Notes: generated by a model not told the origin, from the letters alone. A stretch of 64,000 nt of DNA from Sphagnum magellanicum (GCA_021904315.1 CM038920.1:7936001-8000000); one strand, 5' to 3'. Numbered from the stretch's first letter, positions 1 through 13,786 are shown. A program made the numbers and translations.

Positions 1-1480
1 TTTTATTATTTAAAAAAATATGTACCCATATTTTTTTCTCAATCTAGCAACATGTTTAACCCAAATGGGGAAAAATATTAAATAAATATGTTTTAAACAT
101 TCAAGTTTCAAAATTTTGTAGGAAATGAACTTGAACTTGTGTAAAGTGGGTTTTGGGGCTGGTTTTGATTAAAACTAGAATTTGCTTCCAATCATAATTT
201 TGAGCCTAGTTCCAATTTTGGGGGGTTTCTTCCTTCCAAAATTTAGCCCCAAGGGTCTATATATGAAGCAAATGGCCCAAGAACCAAAAATTAGAATCAG
301 CCAAACACTTGAACCCAACAACATCAGTCCAAACTAGGAGGTAGTTGCATGTAAATAATCTCAATAAACTAAAAGGTTCTCATTAGAAAGAGCCAACAAA
401 ATATTCTTTGGTGGGTTTGATTTTTGTGAAATGCCTGCCATTAATGTTCAACATTCAGAACCTAATTTTCTTATTTCATGCATATTATGCATTATGATGT
501 CCATATCTACATATTCACATGGTATTATTTTTTCACAGTGAATTCGTTTTTCAAAATGTTGAGATGATGAAATATTACATTAGTATGCATAAATACAACA
601 CATAATCCTTCTGAAAATTACAAAGCAATTTCAAGTATTTCATGTTTACTTTTTAGAAGTTCAGGAAAACTAACATCAAATATATTACCATAAAAGTACT
701 CTTTCAAACCATAATTATATCCATTCAAATTTTTTAATTAGTAAAAACAATAGTTGAGAATGAACTTGTGCCAAAAAAATATCCTTTTAATAAAATGAAT
801 TTTTTTTGTATATTAATCGAGTATCCAATGTATGCACTACAACACCTACTTTTTGCATCTACTTTAGCCTTCTTTGAAGCATTGTATATTTAATATACAT
901 GCACATGCACACAAATGTATTTTATGCCCATTTCTTCAACCCAAATGAGTTTTCAAATGACTCATCTATTCTAGAAGTTGGTGCTCTTGCTATTGTTCTA
1001 AAATTCTCGTCATCCTTGTTGTCTTTCGTGACTGTGTTTGCCATCCTCATTGTCCTTCATATGTGTATTATGTTTTCATCAACCCATTTCCGATGTTTTC
1101 ATGTTCTCCTATCCTTAATTATCATCAATGTTGCTAACCACTACAAGGAATTTGCATAATTACCATTGGTTTCTTGTTATAAATGCCACATGTAACTTAA
1201 AATCTCAATAGTCTTTTTAAACGAGTTGCAAAAAACATTAATAGTAAAGGACAAAATGTGGCATCAAGTTGAAATGGCAATTGCATCTATTACTGTAATC
1301 AATAAACATTTTCCATCCAAACACAAGGTCAAAATGTGTCTTTCACTATTAAAATATCTTAAGGATTTTTTTTGTTTGAAGTGCATATGTTTATGCCAAA
1401 CACAATATAATAAAAAATGGAATGAAATGTTTTTACAAAAATTTCATCAATATAATTTTTTTGTCTAACATAGATATTCC
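1..1480. other. AT-rich spacer, no gene seen
   Basis: AT-rich sequence with only short chance reading frames on both strands. No protein family, tRNA or terminal repeat was recognised. Near 1490-1700 phrases of the TGGCCA type begin (for example around 1583), resembling the subterminal region of the transposon family at 12190-43494. Confidence 0.4.
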
Positions 1481-1907
1481 TTTACAAAAAAACACCAAGT
1501 ATACACCTAATGATAGAAAATTTGTTATTTTAAAATCAAAACAATTTTTGAACATGTCATGTAATGCAATGGATTCTCAAATACTTGGTGGCCACTAAAT
1601 ACAACTTATAAAAAATTCAATTTATCAAAACATTAAAAGATAACACAATTTGAATTTAGTACAATAAAAGGACTAAAAAGGCTAGTGGGCACAAAAATCA
1701 TTATATACTAGATAAACTAAATTTATGAAAATTGCATTATGCAAGTTTTACTATTGTACCACATTACATAGGTCCATATTAATATGACATAATCAACATA
1801 AGAAAAATAAGCATAAACAAATATCAATGACAACAATACTTTTTTTTGGACAAAAACAAACATCAAATTGCATTTTAAAAATAAATGAGTAAAACTCAAA
1901 ATAATAA

Positions 1908-3440
1908 TTACATACTTATAGTCTCATTAGTTGCATCAAGGTTTTGTTTGGCCTTGGTTGCATGAATAGCACTAATCATTGTAATGTTATTGATTGTGAC
2001 ATTACTTCTAGTAGAAAATGAGAATACCATGGATGACATGTTAACCCATTGTTTTGGATTTACCAAATTGCATTCACATTTGTTCACCCAACAATCCCAA
2101 TACTTTTTTCTATCATTTTTTGTTCGTTTTTTCACCAGCATTCACGATTGAGTATGAACCCATCAAAAAAAGGATCCTTCACAACCTCATTTTTTGCCCT
2201 TCCTAACCACACAATATATAATTCTTGATTTGTAAACTTCACAAAAATGAAATCTCTAAGGCCTAAAATTCAAGTTTTGAAAGAAAATGTAAGCAACTAT
2301 CTTTAATGATAGTTGATTAAAGATAGTTGATAACATCAACAAATTTGGTAGGAATGGCATTTCAAATGTGTTTATATTTTCAATTGTTTGAAGGCTAGAA
2401 ACCTTCCAAAAGTGTTGAACTTTGAATAGGCAAAAGTTTTGACAACAATTCAAGTATGTTTTCCAAATAATCCACATATGGACCAAGCTTTCTAACATAG
2501 CTTTCACCCTTGCACATCTTGAACTTCCAAAATTCCATGCACCAAGAAAGCCCACTATTAATGAATCTTTCCTTTTCAAGTGACTTGGATGAATCATTCC
2601 CCCATATAGGGTGGAAAGGAATAGGATTTGGAAGTGCAATAAGCAACTTTAGATGACCTAAGTTGTCTACTTGTCACAATTGAACTAAAGGTTAATCCTT
2701 AGGACTCCATAGTGCATTAGTAGGACAATTTTTATTGCATAACATGTCACCTAGCCAAATCCATAAAAAAAAAAACAAATGCATGTTTGTATGCCTAACC
2801 AAGATTTCTAGCCCATCTTCTAAGCATCTTTTGACCAAAGTCTTCAAATTTGATTATTTTCTTAGATAAATTGAGGAACAAAAGGATGACATTCTAAAAT
2901 CATGAATGTTTTCATCAAGTCAAATAAAACATAATTATCCTTCTCCTTCAATGTCTTAAAAGGATAACCAAAATTTCCATTTATGCCCTCATGGTTGTCT
3001 CCAACAACTAAAACCCTAGTTGAACTTCTTCGAACATTTATCTTACAACTAGGAAGATAAGAATGCAAACAAGTGATGATTCTTATTATCTTTCATGTAG
3101 TTATGCATTGAAATAAATAGGTTTCTATGCAATGAATTAACACCAATGAATTGCTTTAGAACCTTTAGTTTAAGTAAACATAAAAAACTTCCTTGCATCA
3201 ATCCTTGAAAGAATGCATTTTGTGGTCATTCAAATAAAATACTTGATTCATTAATAGGCTCCTTTTTAAAAACTCAAAGTAATCACAACAATGGGGCAAT
3301 TGTAAAATTGGGATCATTCGACCAAAATATATTAAGCAAATGCCACATTTTTATAACCATGAACAATCATTTTAGTCAAAATGATTAAGAGTTAATCAAG
3401 ACTTGAAACCATTTTGTTTTTTATTACAACTTTTAAAAGA
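1908..3440 (-). pseudogene. DUF7869-family transposon gene fragment, copy C
   Basis: Third and most decayed copy of the gene seen at 13787-17200. Reading leftwards, the pieces run in the same order as in that copy: a stretch near 3440-3270 resembling the MIVHG...YSNELWP block, a piece at 3068-2862 with a degraded form of the VGHTHEDID motif followed by LKEKDNYVL and FVPQFI, then 2646-2395 with the KSLEKERFINSG and PYVDY blocks, and last the C-terminal lysine- and tryptophan-rich piece at 2141-1908. The N-terminal cysteine-rich part is not visible. The gene is broken and non-functional. Subterminal TGGCCA dyads at about 1583 and 1679 suggest it is the left-facing end of another copy of the same transposon, but I found no terminal repeat for it. 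Confidence 0.65.
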
Positions 3441-3689
3441 ATGGTTTTCATTAGAAGAAAAGTGGCAATTTATGACTTGTCATTACAACTAGTTTTTATC
3501 ACAATTAACATTTATGATTAAAATCCCATTAGTTGCCTTGAACAAGTTGCATAAGACAATGAATTTTGGATGAAAGAAAAAGTCAACAAAATACACCTCC
3601 ATCCTTTGACTGGCAATATACATATTATCGTTTGCAACTAAAATGCGACTATTTTCGTGGACAATGAGAACAAATGATATGTTGTCATT

Positions 3690-5380
3690 TGTCCCATCTT
3701 TTTGTTATTTTAAATATTTTAAATATAATTATGACATAATTTTAAAAGTCCAATTTATATGTTTGGATAGTTTTTAATTGTGACGCATGGCACAATCAAA
3801 ATGTGACATCTAGCATATTAATTAAAATTTTCCAAAATCAATTTAAATAGGCATGTATGTAAGTATGTTGAACTAAGTAGGTAGATAGGAAAGATCTACC
3901 CATTAGTAGAAAAACCTTTTCCAAAATAATTACAAACAACACTTTTAATCACCTAAAACAAGTTGCAAAATGAAAATTTTCTACTAAGAATACCTACTCA
4001 ATTATTTACTTAAATTAGACTCCTACTAAATTAGATATCTACTAAAATAAGTAAATAGGTAAGTACTTAGGTTGGTAGGTTAGTTAGGGAAGTAGGGTAG
4101 CTAAAGGGTAACTATATATATATTTAAAAAATTGGGTTAAATATTTTTTATTTATTCATCCCATATGGCCCAATGTGCTTTTTAATATGAAAATGTAAAA
4201 CAAGAAACATTCCATATATACTTTTCAAGATGAAAAATGTAGACAAAATTTATGCGATCGATTTTGGAGTTGGAATTTAAATGTAAACTATGTTGTGACA
4301 AAAGAGTTTAATGCAAATTAGTAACCATTAAAAGACTTATTCCATATCTTTTAACAATATTTTTAGTTTTGTAAATTATGTAATTGAAAAGATAAGTGGC
4401 TAACCACAATATAACTAATAAACTAATGAAAATACTAATTAACTAATAAAGTGCCTAATTAAATATTAAGCAATTAATCAAAATATTATTACATAATAAA
4501 AAAAGATTATTCAATTTGTTAAAAAAATTTATATTAATTAATTTATTTATTATTATAAACAGTAAAAATTAATATTCAATAATTTATCTAAATATATAAT
4601 TATTAATGTATATAATAACTAATGAAGATTAGTTATTTTGTTATAATTAATATAATTATTTTTTCATTTGGTATAGTGAACATTAAATAAAATAATAAAA
4701 AATAAAAAATAACAATAACCTTTATTGAGTTATTATTTTAGCCTTGGTTAACTATTTTATTAATATCCACATTATTATTTTGCTTGTATAACTATTTTTG
4801 AATAACTATACTAAATATTTAATACTAGTAAAAATTAAGTTATATATATAATAAGTAATATTAATTTTTGCAATTACATATGATAATAAACTAGTTTCCT
4901 AACTAACTATAACCATAAAAATTTTAACTCAAATTTTTAAATAAACATTATAAGTTTTTAATCATGAATAATTAAGATCAATTATGAATTATGAAACTAC
5001 TATGATTACTATAAAAATAAATTAATTATAGGTATTTTATAGTAATTAGACATTAATTACAATAGTTATTTATTCTAAATAGGTAATTATTAAATAAAAT
5101 AAAAGTTTTTTGTACTTAAATTTTTTTATACACAATAATTACATCAAGTTCCTTAATTATATTAAAATTTTGAAATAATAATTTATTTTGAAGTTATTTG
5201 TTCTAAATTATGAATACCAATAAAGGGTTGAGTGATTTTGGTAAGGAATTACAACTTGCAAATTTCAATTCAAAATCTAACAACACAAATTCCACTTCAA
5301 AATCATTTAATGGGAATTTTGGCATGGAATCCATTTGTGCAATTTTGCTACAAAATCACATAACACAAATTCTACCATGA
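3690..5380. other. Very AT-rich spacer
   Basis: Sequence dominated by A and T with runs of TAATTA-like words. A cluster of TAGGTAGGT-like words lies at about 3870-4090. No coding potential or element ends were recognised. It may be decayed non-autonomous DNA transposons, but nothing supports a specific family. Confidence 0.4.
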
Positions 5381-5399
5381 AACATAGGGGTGTAATTGT

Positions 5400-6216
5400 T
5401 AAATGAGGTTGTTATTTCATTCAAGACTTTTTTGAATCGATGTGGGAAAACGAAAGGCAAGTGTTCATCCATTTCTATGAAACAATTTCATCAACAAATG
5501 TCACATTTCAGTTTATGCCTCCTAAAAACCTAAATTTCTCTACAAAAGGGGGCATTGGTCATTCATTTCTCTCTTTTTTTCGTCCTCTTGTTATTTTGTC
5601 GAAATATTCACCAATTTGTGTTTGGAGATGAAAAGTAGCATTAGCAAAAAGACATGGTTGAAATAATGAAGATAACAAAAAAAATTAGATTCATAACCGG
5701 AAGGTAGTTAATCAAAAGTAAAACAAAAGGAAAGGGAGAGGGAGAAGATGGTTATCACTTTTTTTAGTAAATGCAAGATTATTTTTGCCAAAATGGATAA
5801 GTTTTAAAGGTGGATTGTTGGTAGAGATGTGTAGAGGGCTTAGTAGGTGGGTGTTTTTAGTTTTCTAAACATCCAATTGAGTCTCGTTCAACCCTTGGTG
5901 ACAAAATTTCTACATGTGATTACTCGGTTCAATCTTGACATCATTGAATTGATAGTGTAGGGTGTTCCGATGTTTGTCACCAAAAAAATAAATTGTCGAT
6001 ATGTTTTGCCTTCCTCAATTTGGTATTGTTATGTTACTAGCAAAACCATAAAAGGAAAAGGAAAAGGAGAAGGAAGTTGCCATCTACTAAAACATTGCTC
6101 CACTACAAGTGTTAGTGGATTGTGAAGGATGGAAGGTCTCTCTTCTCAAGGGCATGTACATCACAATATTATGTGCATTGATTCAAATAATTTGGCTCAA
6201 GGGCAATAAACTCACT
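5400..6216 (+). pseudogene. Unrecognised coding remnant, upstream part
   Basis: Weak coding character on the plus strand, broken, ending at a lysine-rich segment (about 6050-6090) and a hydrophobic stretch (about 6150-6210). It appears to continue on the far side of the CACTA-like insertion at 7864, because both sides read as the same style of low-complexity protein. Family not recognised; it could be a host gene remnant or part of a retroelement. Confidence 0.3.
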
Positions 6217-6219
6217 TAT

Positions 6220-7863
6220 CACTACAAAAAAATGTGACTTTTTAGAGAGTTCAACTTGACTAAAATGTCCACATTGACCAAGGGGGATGGTGATTTTGAT
6301 TAAGACATGGGGCATGAAAGACATGAGTTACTTTTGATTGGAACATTTGACTAAAGTGACATTTTAAACCATGTCACACATGTGACAAACAAAACATTTA
6401 GTCAAAAAAATTAAAGGTCAATCAAGATGACAAAGGCTTAGTCAAATTGAACACACTAAATGGCCATTATGATTTATAATTAATCAAATTGGTCACTTTG
6501 ATTGGACATTTAATCAAATCAACCATAATAATTTGGTTATACCTACAAGTTTATTTGGCCTAGGGTACATACCAAACTTAAGTTCATAATTAGTAGGCCC
6601 TAATTAGGAATATTACACCTAATAAATATTTATAAAGTTTAATAGGCTACTTACATGCTACCATTAGGCACATGTAGGTACTTAAACTTAGTACATTAAT
6701 TAGTTGATATTTAATATTCAATAATTTATGATTAATATTTTATATGTTTAATAAGTCAGCAAATAATTGTTAATTGATTAATTATTATTATCAAATTATC
6801 AAATTAATCTTTTTTTGGGGCTAGTACTTGATAGTAATTTATAATAATTAATAGTAGTCAATATAATTTTTTAAATAATTACTAATAAATGAATTTTTAA
6901 TTAATTTAGTATTTTATAGTAATTCATTATATAGTAATTGATAATTATTAATTAATAGTAAATAATTATTAAATAATCAATTAACTAATAATTAAAAATA
7001 AAAACTATTAAGTAATAGTAAATATTTTTATTTAATGCTTAATATTTAATACTTCATAATAAAAATTCAATAATTAGCCATTTATGTTGAATAACTATTA
7101 ATTAATAGTAAATAATCATTAATTAATATTTGATATTTAATAATTGAGTTGATAACATGTAGTAACCTACTAGGCATAGGTACCTACATGTTATCTAGGT
7201 AGATATTTGGTACATGGTATAACCTCCTACTTAGATAAGTAATAAAAAAATATTGAAATTCATTGATGAATGTTACAAAATGTACATCAAAACCAAAAAT
7301 TCAATCAAATTTATTATAATATGATGATAAAAGTTTTCAACTTTTGAAAAGGTAGTCCAATGGCTTGACTTGACTCTTCAAAGTGGAGGTGAAGAATTCA
7401 AATCCTCCCACATACAACATTGGCCAGCTAGGCTACTTTGGCTTTACATGGCTTAAATAGCTAGCTTAAGCCACTTAGGCAAGTAGGTCTAGGTCTAGGG
7501 TTGGCCACTTAGCCTAGGCTAAATAAAATCGGTAGGTAAATTATTTTATTTTGTACATTAATTATTAACTAATGTGGGTAGCTTAATTAATTAATTGATA
7601 GGTTATATATATATTATTATTATTTAAAATTAAATCATATATAATTTTTATCAATGTATTGTTGATTAGTAAAAAAGGCAGTTAAAAAATCAAGTCAAAA
7701 AAACCAACCAAAAAGACCACCAAAAAGACCCAATCAAAATGGCCGGGTTTAAATTAACTTGTCCAAAATCATATATGGCATTTTGGTCAAGTTGAACATG
7801 GTGACATTTGGGGCACTTTTTGGTCAATTCTTCTAATGTTAAAATCCACATTTTCTTGTAGTA
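6220..7863. mobile_element. CACTA-like (En/Spm type) non-autonomous element
   Basis: The left end reads CACTACAAAAAAATGTG. The right end is its inverse, CCACATTTTCTTGTAGTA, so both match the CACTACAAGAAAA terminus of the CACTA superfamily, with one changed end base. Subterminal regions (6240-6540 and 7680-7840) are full of short GTCAA and TTGACT words, as expected for CACTA transposase-binding repeats. The middle is extremely AT-rich and encodes nothing. The flanking 3-bp duplication is not clean. The element interrupts the coding remnant at 5400-9290. Confidence 0.65.
7346..7412 (+). repeat. tRNA-like Pol III promoter, possible SINE head
   Basis: TAGTCCAATGG at 7353-7363 fits the Pol III A box, and GAATTCAAATCC at 7394-7405 is close to the B box, with tRNA-like spacing. 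The T-arm stem is imperfect and no complete cloverleaf forms, so this is not a functional tRNA. It may be the head of a tRNA-derived SINE or a coincidence inside the CACTA-like element. Confidence 0.3.
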
Positions 7864-9290
7864 TTATATGTTGCCAAGAAATTGTTCATTTGGTGGTCTT
7901 GGCAAAACAAAGGATTCATGTGAACTAGGCAGTAGTTGTTTTCAATAATTTGTATACCAAATGAAGGGATCTTTCTACATTGACAAAAGGAAGGAAAAGT
8001 AGAGACAACACCAAATTTGGGGTAGCACAAGTGGTGGATATCTTATTTCGAAAATGATTTTCAGTAGATTTGACATTCATTATATGAGAATCCGAAGGAG
8101 AGGATGAGCCTAGTGGTCATTCCCCACAAGAAACTTAGATTATGGTAGGCGCCAAAATTCCTAAAACACTTTCTTAGGGCAAGCTGATTGAGTTGAATGA
8201 CAAGATGCATATAGTGTAAGAAATTAGTGGGACAAGAAGTTAATTGAAAAGTTCCTAGCAACTGGAAATGGAAATGTTGCCAAACCTACTCTTTGTGTTG
8301 TGGTCGTGGAATTTGCAAAGGTTATGGCCGCAAAATCCCATACCCTCTCTAGGAAAATGAACTCTTATAGTTGGATCACCAAAACTATCAAGTTCAAAAA
8401 AAAGTAAAATGTGGAGTCTAAGTTCAATTCAACTTGTAGATATTTTTGGTAGTGCTTTTATACCACAACTTCCTCAAGATTTTGACCTAGTGGTGGAAGG
8501 TACCAAAATTCATGCCAACTTCTCTCATGAATTGCATCAACAATTAGAAGGTGAAGAAATATCAATTGATGAAATACCAAAATTGGACACATGACTAGGT
8601 TTGTTTTCTAGTGGTATTTTCTTGTGTAGTTTAGTAGAAGTTGCCAAAATTTGCTAACCCATGAAATGTCATTTTTGGTGTGGCTTGGTTTTTTTCCTAC
8701 CCCTATTAGTGCAAAGAATGAAATGCATGGAATGGCTCCTTTTGTTATTGCTTCCTTGAAATCTTTGGAAGATTACTTCCTTTGTTCCAATAATTTTGCT
8801 CAAACAATGAACAACATTTCAAAGGTTTTCCAATTAATTTCAATTGAAAAGGAGGCAATAGGGGAGGGTGACAAAAGAGTCTCCAAGAGGTGGTCGATCT
8901 AAAAAGCTAGTTACACCAACTACAAACTGCCAACTAGCATGATTGAACCGTAACCATTTAACGCTTATAGATAGAAATGCAAATTTTGAAAGGAATGTAG
9001 TTTGAAAAGTGCAGGAGTTGGAAAGGAAAAATTTGAACTACGAGAATGACTTATCAAAATTACACAATTGACTTACAAAAATTGATATCACATTGGACTC
9101 TTTGAAATCAAAGTGGCCCACTTTAATACAATAAAACCTTTAACTTGATAAGGAGAACCAGAAGAACCTAGAACTGTTGTTGGGCATGATAGATAAGTAG
9201 TTGAGAATTGCAAAGGCCAAGGTAGAGAGGTTGGAAGGCCAAAATGAAGCATTAAATGAAAGAATCTAAAAACAATAGATAGGTGTGTTC
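7864..9290 (+). pseudogene. Unrecognised coding remnant with coiled coil, downstream part
   Basis: Plus-strand coding character continues here in several frames. Readable pieces are at 8409-8594 (acidic, ends EEISIDEIPKLDT) and 8651-8902 (hydrophobic start, then NFAQTMNNISKVF). From about 8940 to 9270 the heptad pattern of a long coiled coil is visible (QELERKN, KVERLEGQNEAL). The remnant is broken. The combination of a globular N-terminal part and a C-terminal coiled coil is not diagnostic of any family I know. It is a host gene or mobile-element remnant. Confidence 0.35.
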
Positions 9291-9899
9291 ACAATAAAAG
9301 GAGCCAAGGACTACATGTACATGCATAAAATCTTACACCCCCATGACTTTGAAAATGATTACATGAGTTGTAAGGATTATAATTTAATGAAATCACTTTC
9401 AAAATGTTTGTATATTTATGAATTTTCATCAAAATGAATTTTGTGCAATTTTGATATGTTTCATTGGTCATAAAGTGTATATAGTGAGGAGTGAGGGTGT
9501 TAAAATTTTGAATGTCCTTTATTTTATGTAAAACCAAACCATTAATTTTGAAATTTTTTGGATGACCATATATTAATGATTACAAGGGCATGGTATCATT
9601 AAAAATTTGAATATATTTTTAATTTTAATTATCCATTATAGTCATTTTTTAGTGTTTAAATGTGCTTTTGATCATTAAAACTACATAATTTGAAAAATCT
9701 CCTCAAACAAAGAACTTATATTTTGGTATAAACAAAGGTAAGGTTGCATTTTCATGAATATTAAATGTGTTATATAACATTATTTCTTTTTTTGTGAATG
9801 TAATTCTACTCCATTTAGAATAATGTTAAAGAAAGGTATGTTTGATAAACTCAATTCATAATGTATCATTAAAGGTTTGAAACACATATTATTTAAATA

Positions 9900-10060
9900 A
9901 TATTGACTAGGTTAACCTAGAATATACTATAACCTAAGGTTCCTTAGGTTAACCCAAAATAACCTAAGATAACCTAGGCTTACTTAGGATAACTTGGTCT
10001 AACATAAAACTACTTAAGTTTAATGTAAATTCACCAAGTTAACTTAAGCAAATTTATTTC
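9900..10060. repeat. Degenerate GGTTAACCTA low-complexity tract
   Basis: About 160 bases built from variants of the word GGTTAACCTA and AACCTAAG, with local self-complementarity through GTTAAC. No gene. It resembles a decayed minisatellite. Confidence 0.5.
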
Positions 10061-12185
10061 ATGTTAATTTATGGAGGCATTCACAAAATAGTTGTAATCA
10101 TCATTTAATATTTAATAATACTTTTCAAATGATAGTTTAAGTTTTCAAAATTTTGAAATTGACATATTTGTGGCAAAGGGTCAATACAAACCTTAACATA
10201 TTAGTATTAAAGTTTTTAAAAATATTTAAAGAAAATTTAAAAATAATTTTGGGTAAAAGCATGTTGTTAAGAACCAATGAACTTTGAGTTCCAAAATGTT
10301 GTCAATGCACATATTAAATTTTTTTGTTTGGGTTTGAAATTGTTCAATGGATGAAATCCATAGTTTCAATGGGATGTGGGAACCAACACCTCTTGGATGG
10401 GGGAGGGCTTTAATCATTGGGGCCTTGAAAGGTACACCAATAGATAAAATGATGGCATGTTAAATTCATTAAAAAAATAAAAATATTTTGGATATGATGT
10501 AATTATCATTTTGAATCTTTTAAATTAATTAAATCAAATGTCCCAATTGCAATTTATATAAAGGTAATCATAAAGAATTCTTTAGAGCACAATCAAGTAT
10601 ACACAAGAAATAGTCTATGAATTTGTGATCATATTTTCACATATAAATGAAAAAATTTAAAGTCAAAACCTTTTCAATCATTATGAAACCATCATGGTGT
10701 TAAATATTGAGTTCATAGTGTGTTGTATATAAAGCTTGAAAAAATTTAATGTATTAAAAATAGGTTAAGTATTTTTGAAATTGATTGATGGAATTGCGTT
10801 CAAAAATATTTAAATTATATTACAATATGGATATATTATTAATTTTATATTGGAAGTTGAAAGTGCATAAATAGATTTTAGATGGGCATGAACCAAGAAA
10901 GTAAAAAAATCCAATGTTTTATCTACTTGAAGCCTATTTGTTTTCTTCACACAACTTGCAAAAAATAAAATAAATAAATTAGCATTTTTATAAATCTACT
11001 TAAATTTACTTTAAACATGTGATTTTTTAATATCATTGACACAAATTCAAAGAATATGTTCATATTTGATCATTGAAATGGGTAAAACCAAGCTAATAGG
11101 AGCTAATTTTGATGTAACTAGTCCTTGGTTTTAATGTTCATAATTCTCACACACTAAATTAATGTTGAAAGTATATGGTGTATTTATGTGAAGCCCTTTC
11201 TAATATGTTAATTTAGCATCTAATAAAATTTGAAAGTAATCCAATAAATATAAAATACCTTTCAACACATTTTTAAGCCCATAACCACTGTTTTTTAGCA
11301 TAGTGAATTAGTGTAAAAACATTGTTTAAGCACCGTTGTTTAACACTACCTCAAGACATTTCATCCAATTGTGTGTTGCCACATCATCTTTTTAGGACTA
11401 GTCATAGTGATTCAAGAGGTTGCTATTCACTCCTACTAGCTCGTTTTTACCCAAATATATAATATTTTAAAATTTAATATGTTAAGGTTTAATTTATGGC
11501 TATGTTATATTTCTCTTGACAAGGATCATGAAATGTATTTATTTGATTATGCTTTCACCCAAATGCATAAAATCATGCAATTGGTGTCAAACTTATTGCA
11601 CAAAAAAATCACATTTTCTTCTATGCAAAGTACATACTTATTGGGTGAAATTGATTAAAAACTAAATCATATGAAAATTTCAAAATCTTGAAATTCTAAA
11701 CAAAAAAACTACAAGGGAAAAAACTTTTTAAAAAACCATTTAGTTAGTTTTTTATATTTACTAAGCTTAAAATTTTTAGCTCCAAGTGTAATTCACATGT
11801 TCAAGAAATAATATTGTTTAATAATCCATGTAGAAATTCATTTTGACATTTTCTAATTTTATTTTTGTAAATGAAAATACTGATGCATAATTATGTATGT
11901 ATGTGGAAAATCATCACCATGACATGAATTATTTTATCTTTGACTATTCAGTTTTTTAAACACTTAAAATTGTTCCATGATGCAAATGTTATTTGCAAAA
12001 AGTAGCCCTAAAAAAATCAATGTGGAGCCCTTTTTCTTTTTATTGAAACCCCAGCCATATTAAACGGATAGACCCTTTAAGCCTTTCACCATGCTATAAA
12101 TTTTGGGATGTACTTGTTGTATAAAAAAACCATATGTGTCCATTTCAAATGTATTATATCATTTTCATTATTTTATATGTTTCTC
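10061..12185. other. AT-rich intergenic DNA with one shared repeat
   Basis: No gene recognised. The segment at about 11262-11455 is clearly similar, in the same orientation, to 29216-29405, sharing CACTACCTCAAGACATTTC and GACTAGTCAT. It is therefore part of a dispersed repeat of unknown class. The rest shows nothing I can name. Confidence 0.45.
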
Positions 12186-12189
12186 ACAA

Positions 12190-12210
12190 AACACATATTT
12201 AATTAATTTA
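12190..12210 (+). repeat. Left terminal inverted repeat of outer transposon
   Basis: Starts AACACATATTTAATTAA and matches exactly the inverse of 43474-43494. The target duplication ACAA precedes it. Inward sequence (CCCAACTAGGGGGATGG, then CGGTGGCCAT) matches the inverse of the right end of the inner copy, which identifies both as the same end type. Confidence 0.75.
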
Positions 12211-12264
12211 AAACTAGATTGTTAATTTACAACTTTACCCAACTAGGGGGATGGTATGAAGTCT

Positions 12265-13325
12265 GCTCGGTGGCCATCAAATTTAAGAAATGTAACTTTA
12301 CATTCAATTAAAAACAACAATATTGCATCCATGTATGCATTGAACTCGTCTCAAAAGAATTCATACTAATCTTTTTCTACAACATTTTCAATCATTTTTC
12401 AAGGGACACAAAGTGAATAACAAATATAATATGCTAGTTTCAAAATGAATATATTAATATGATGAAAAGATTATTTTGCCTAGTGCCCACCAAGTGAAAA
12501 TTATAGGTTATTCCTTATCAAGGTTGGAAGTCAAATTTGCTCCTATTCATGAAAAACAAAAAATCTATTTACTAAATTAAAAAAACTAGGCACAACATGT
12601 GCCAATTCATCAATCACAATAATGTCTATGAATCTAAAGTTGTTGCTCATATTATGATAAAATCAATTATTATATTTGGCAACTCTATGCCATGAAAGAA
12701 AAAATAGATGCCTAGTGGCTAGCAAGGATTAAGCTTAAAGTCCAAAAAAAAAATTTCAATAGTTAGTATCTAAGAATATACACACAAATTTTTGCAATAA
12801 AAAAATTCCTTAATACCACATTAATGACACACATAATTTTTTATGATCAAAACATTGCTTTAAAATATGCCACATTTAACACAAAAAAACCCAAAAATAA
12901 AAAAAACTCATAATAAATTTGGAATTAATCCATGAAACAAAAAAAAACAAATGCATGGTGGCCATTAGGGATTAAGGTTCAAGTGCAACAATAAAGATCA
13001 CTAATCATGACTATGAAAAACAATGTACATGAAATTATCTATAATGAACAAATACATTTCGTCAAATACAAAAAGACAACAACATATTATTCCACTATTA
13101 GATGATACATCAAATAAAAATAATAAAAATGTATTGATAATATAGCCAATAATCAAAAAAAGAAACTCAATACATTGAGTTTTAGAAAAAGGCACCATGC
13201 CTATCCACAAATCCATGCCTATCTACCATGCCTATCTACCAATCCAAAAATGGTGCTCATAGGGAAACATTTTTTAGTAGATTAAAATTCTATATATTAT
13301 TTGTCCTTATGGCCACTAGGTGCAA
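12265..13325. repeat. Subterminal dyad cluster, DUF7869-side end
   Basis: Words of the form CTAGTGGCCAYYARG recur at about 12270, 12483, 12711, 12955 and 13313, irregularly spaced across 1 kb just inside the terminus. The same series is found inverted in the inner copy at about 40866, 41107, 41340 and 41552. Scattered subterminal motifs of this sort are transposase-binding sites in CACTA and related elements; that role here is inferred. Confidence 0.55.
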
Positions 13326-13526
13326 CAAAGTAGAATATTGGTTTGAAAAATGAAGAATTAGAAATCAAATTTTTAATTTCACCTACAAACACAATTATTG
13401 AAAAATTCACACATTAAAAGACACTAATGCTAGCAATGAATAAAAATCAATAGATTGTTACTAATTATGGATACTCAAAAAAAATTATGAATAATTTGAT
13501 GTATAACTAAATTCATGAAATAACAC

Positions 13527-13554
13527 AATAATAATAATAATAATAATAATAATA
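13527..13554. repeat. (AAT)n microsatellite
   Basis: About nine ATA/AAT triplets. The inner transposon copy has the inverse tract at 37773-37799 in the equivalent position, which helps align the two copies. Confidence 0.9.
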
Positions 13555-13786
13555 AACATAAGAACAAAATTGTAATCATGATCTAAATGAAAAAAAAACA
13601 CAAAAAGAAAAAACAAATATTTTATCGAAGTCATCAATGTATACTTTACAAATTATTGGATGCATTAGCAGCTTCAAGATTCACTTTTGATTGAGAAGAA
13701 CAATTGTCAGGAATAGTCATTTGACTTTTGTTTGTTGTATTTTTCCATGAAGGAAAAGATTAAAAAATAGTTGCAATCTTGAGCCA

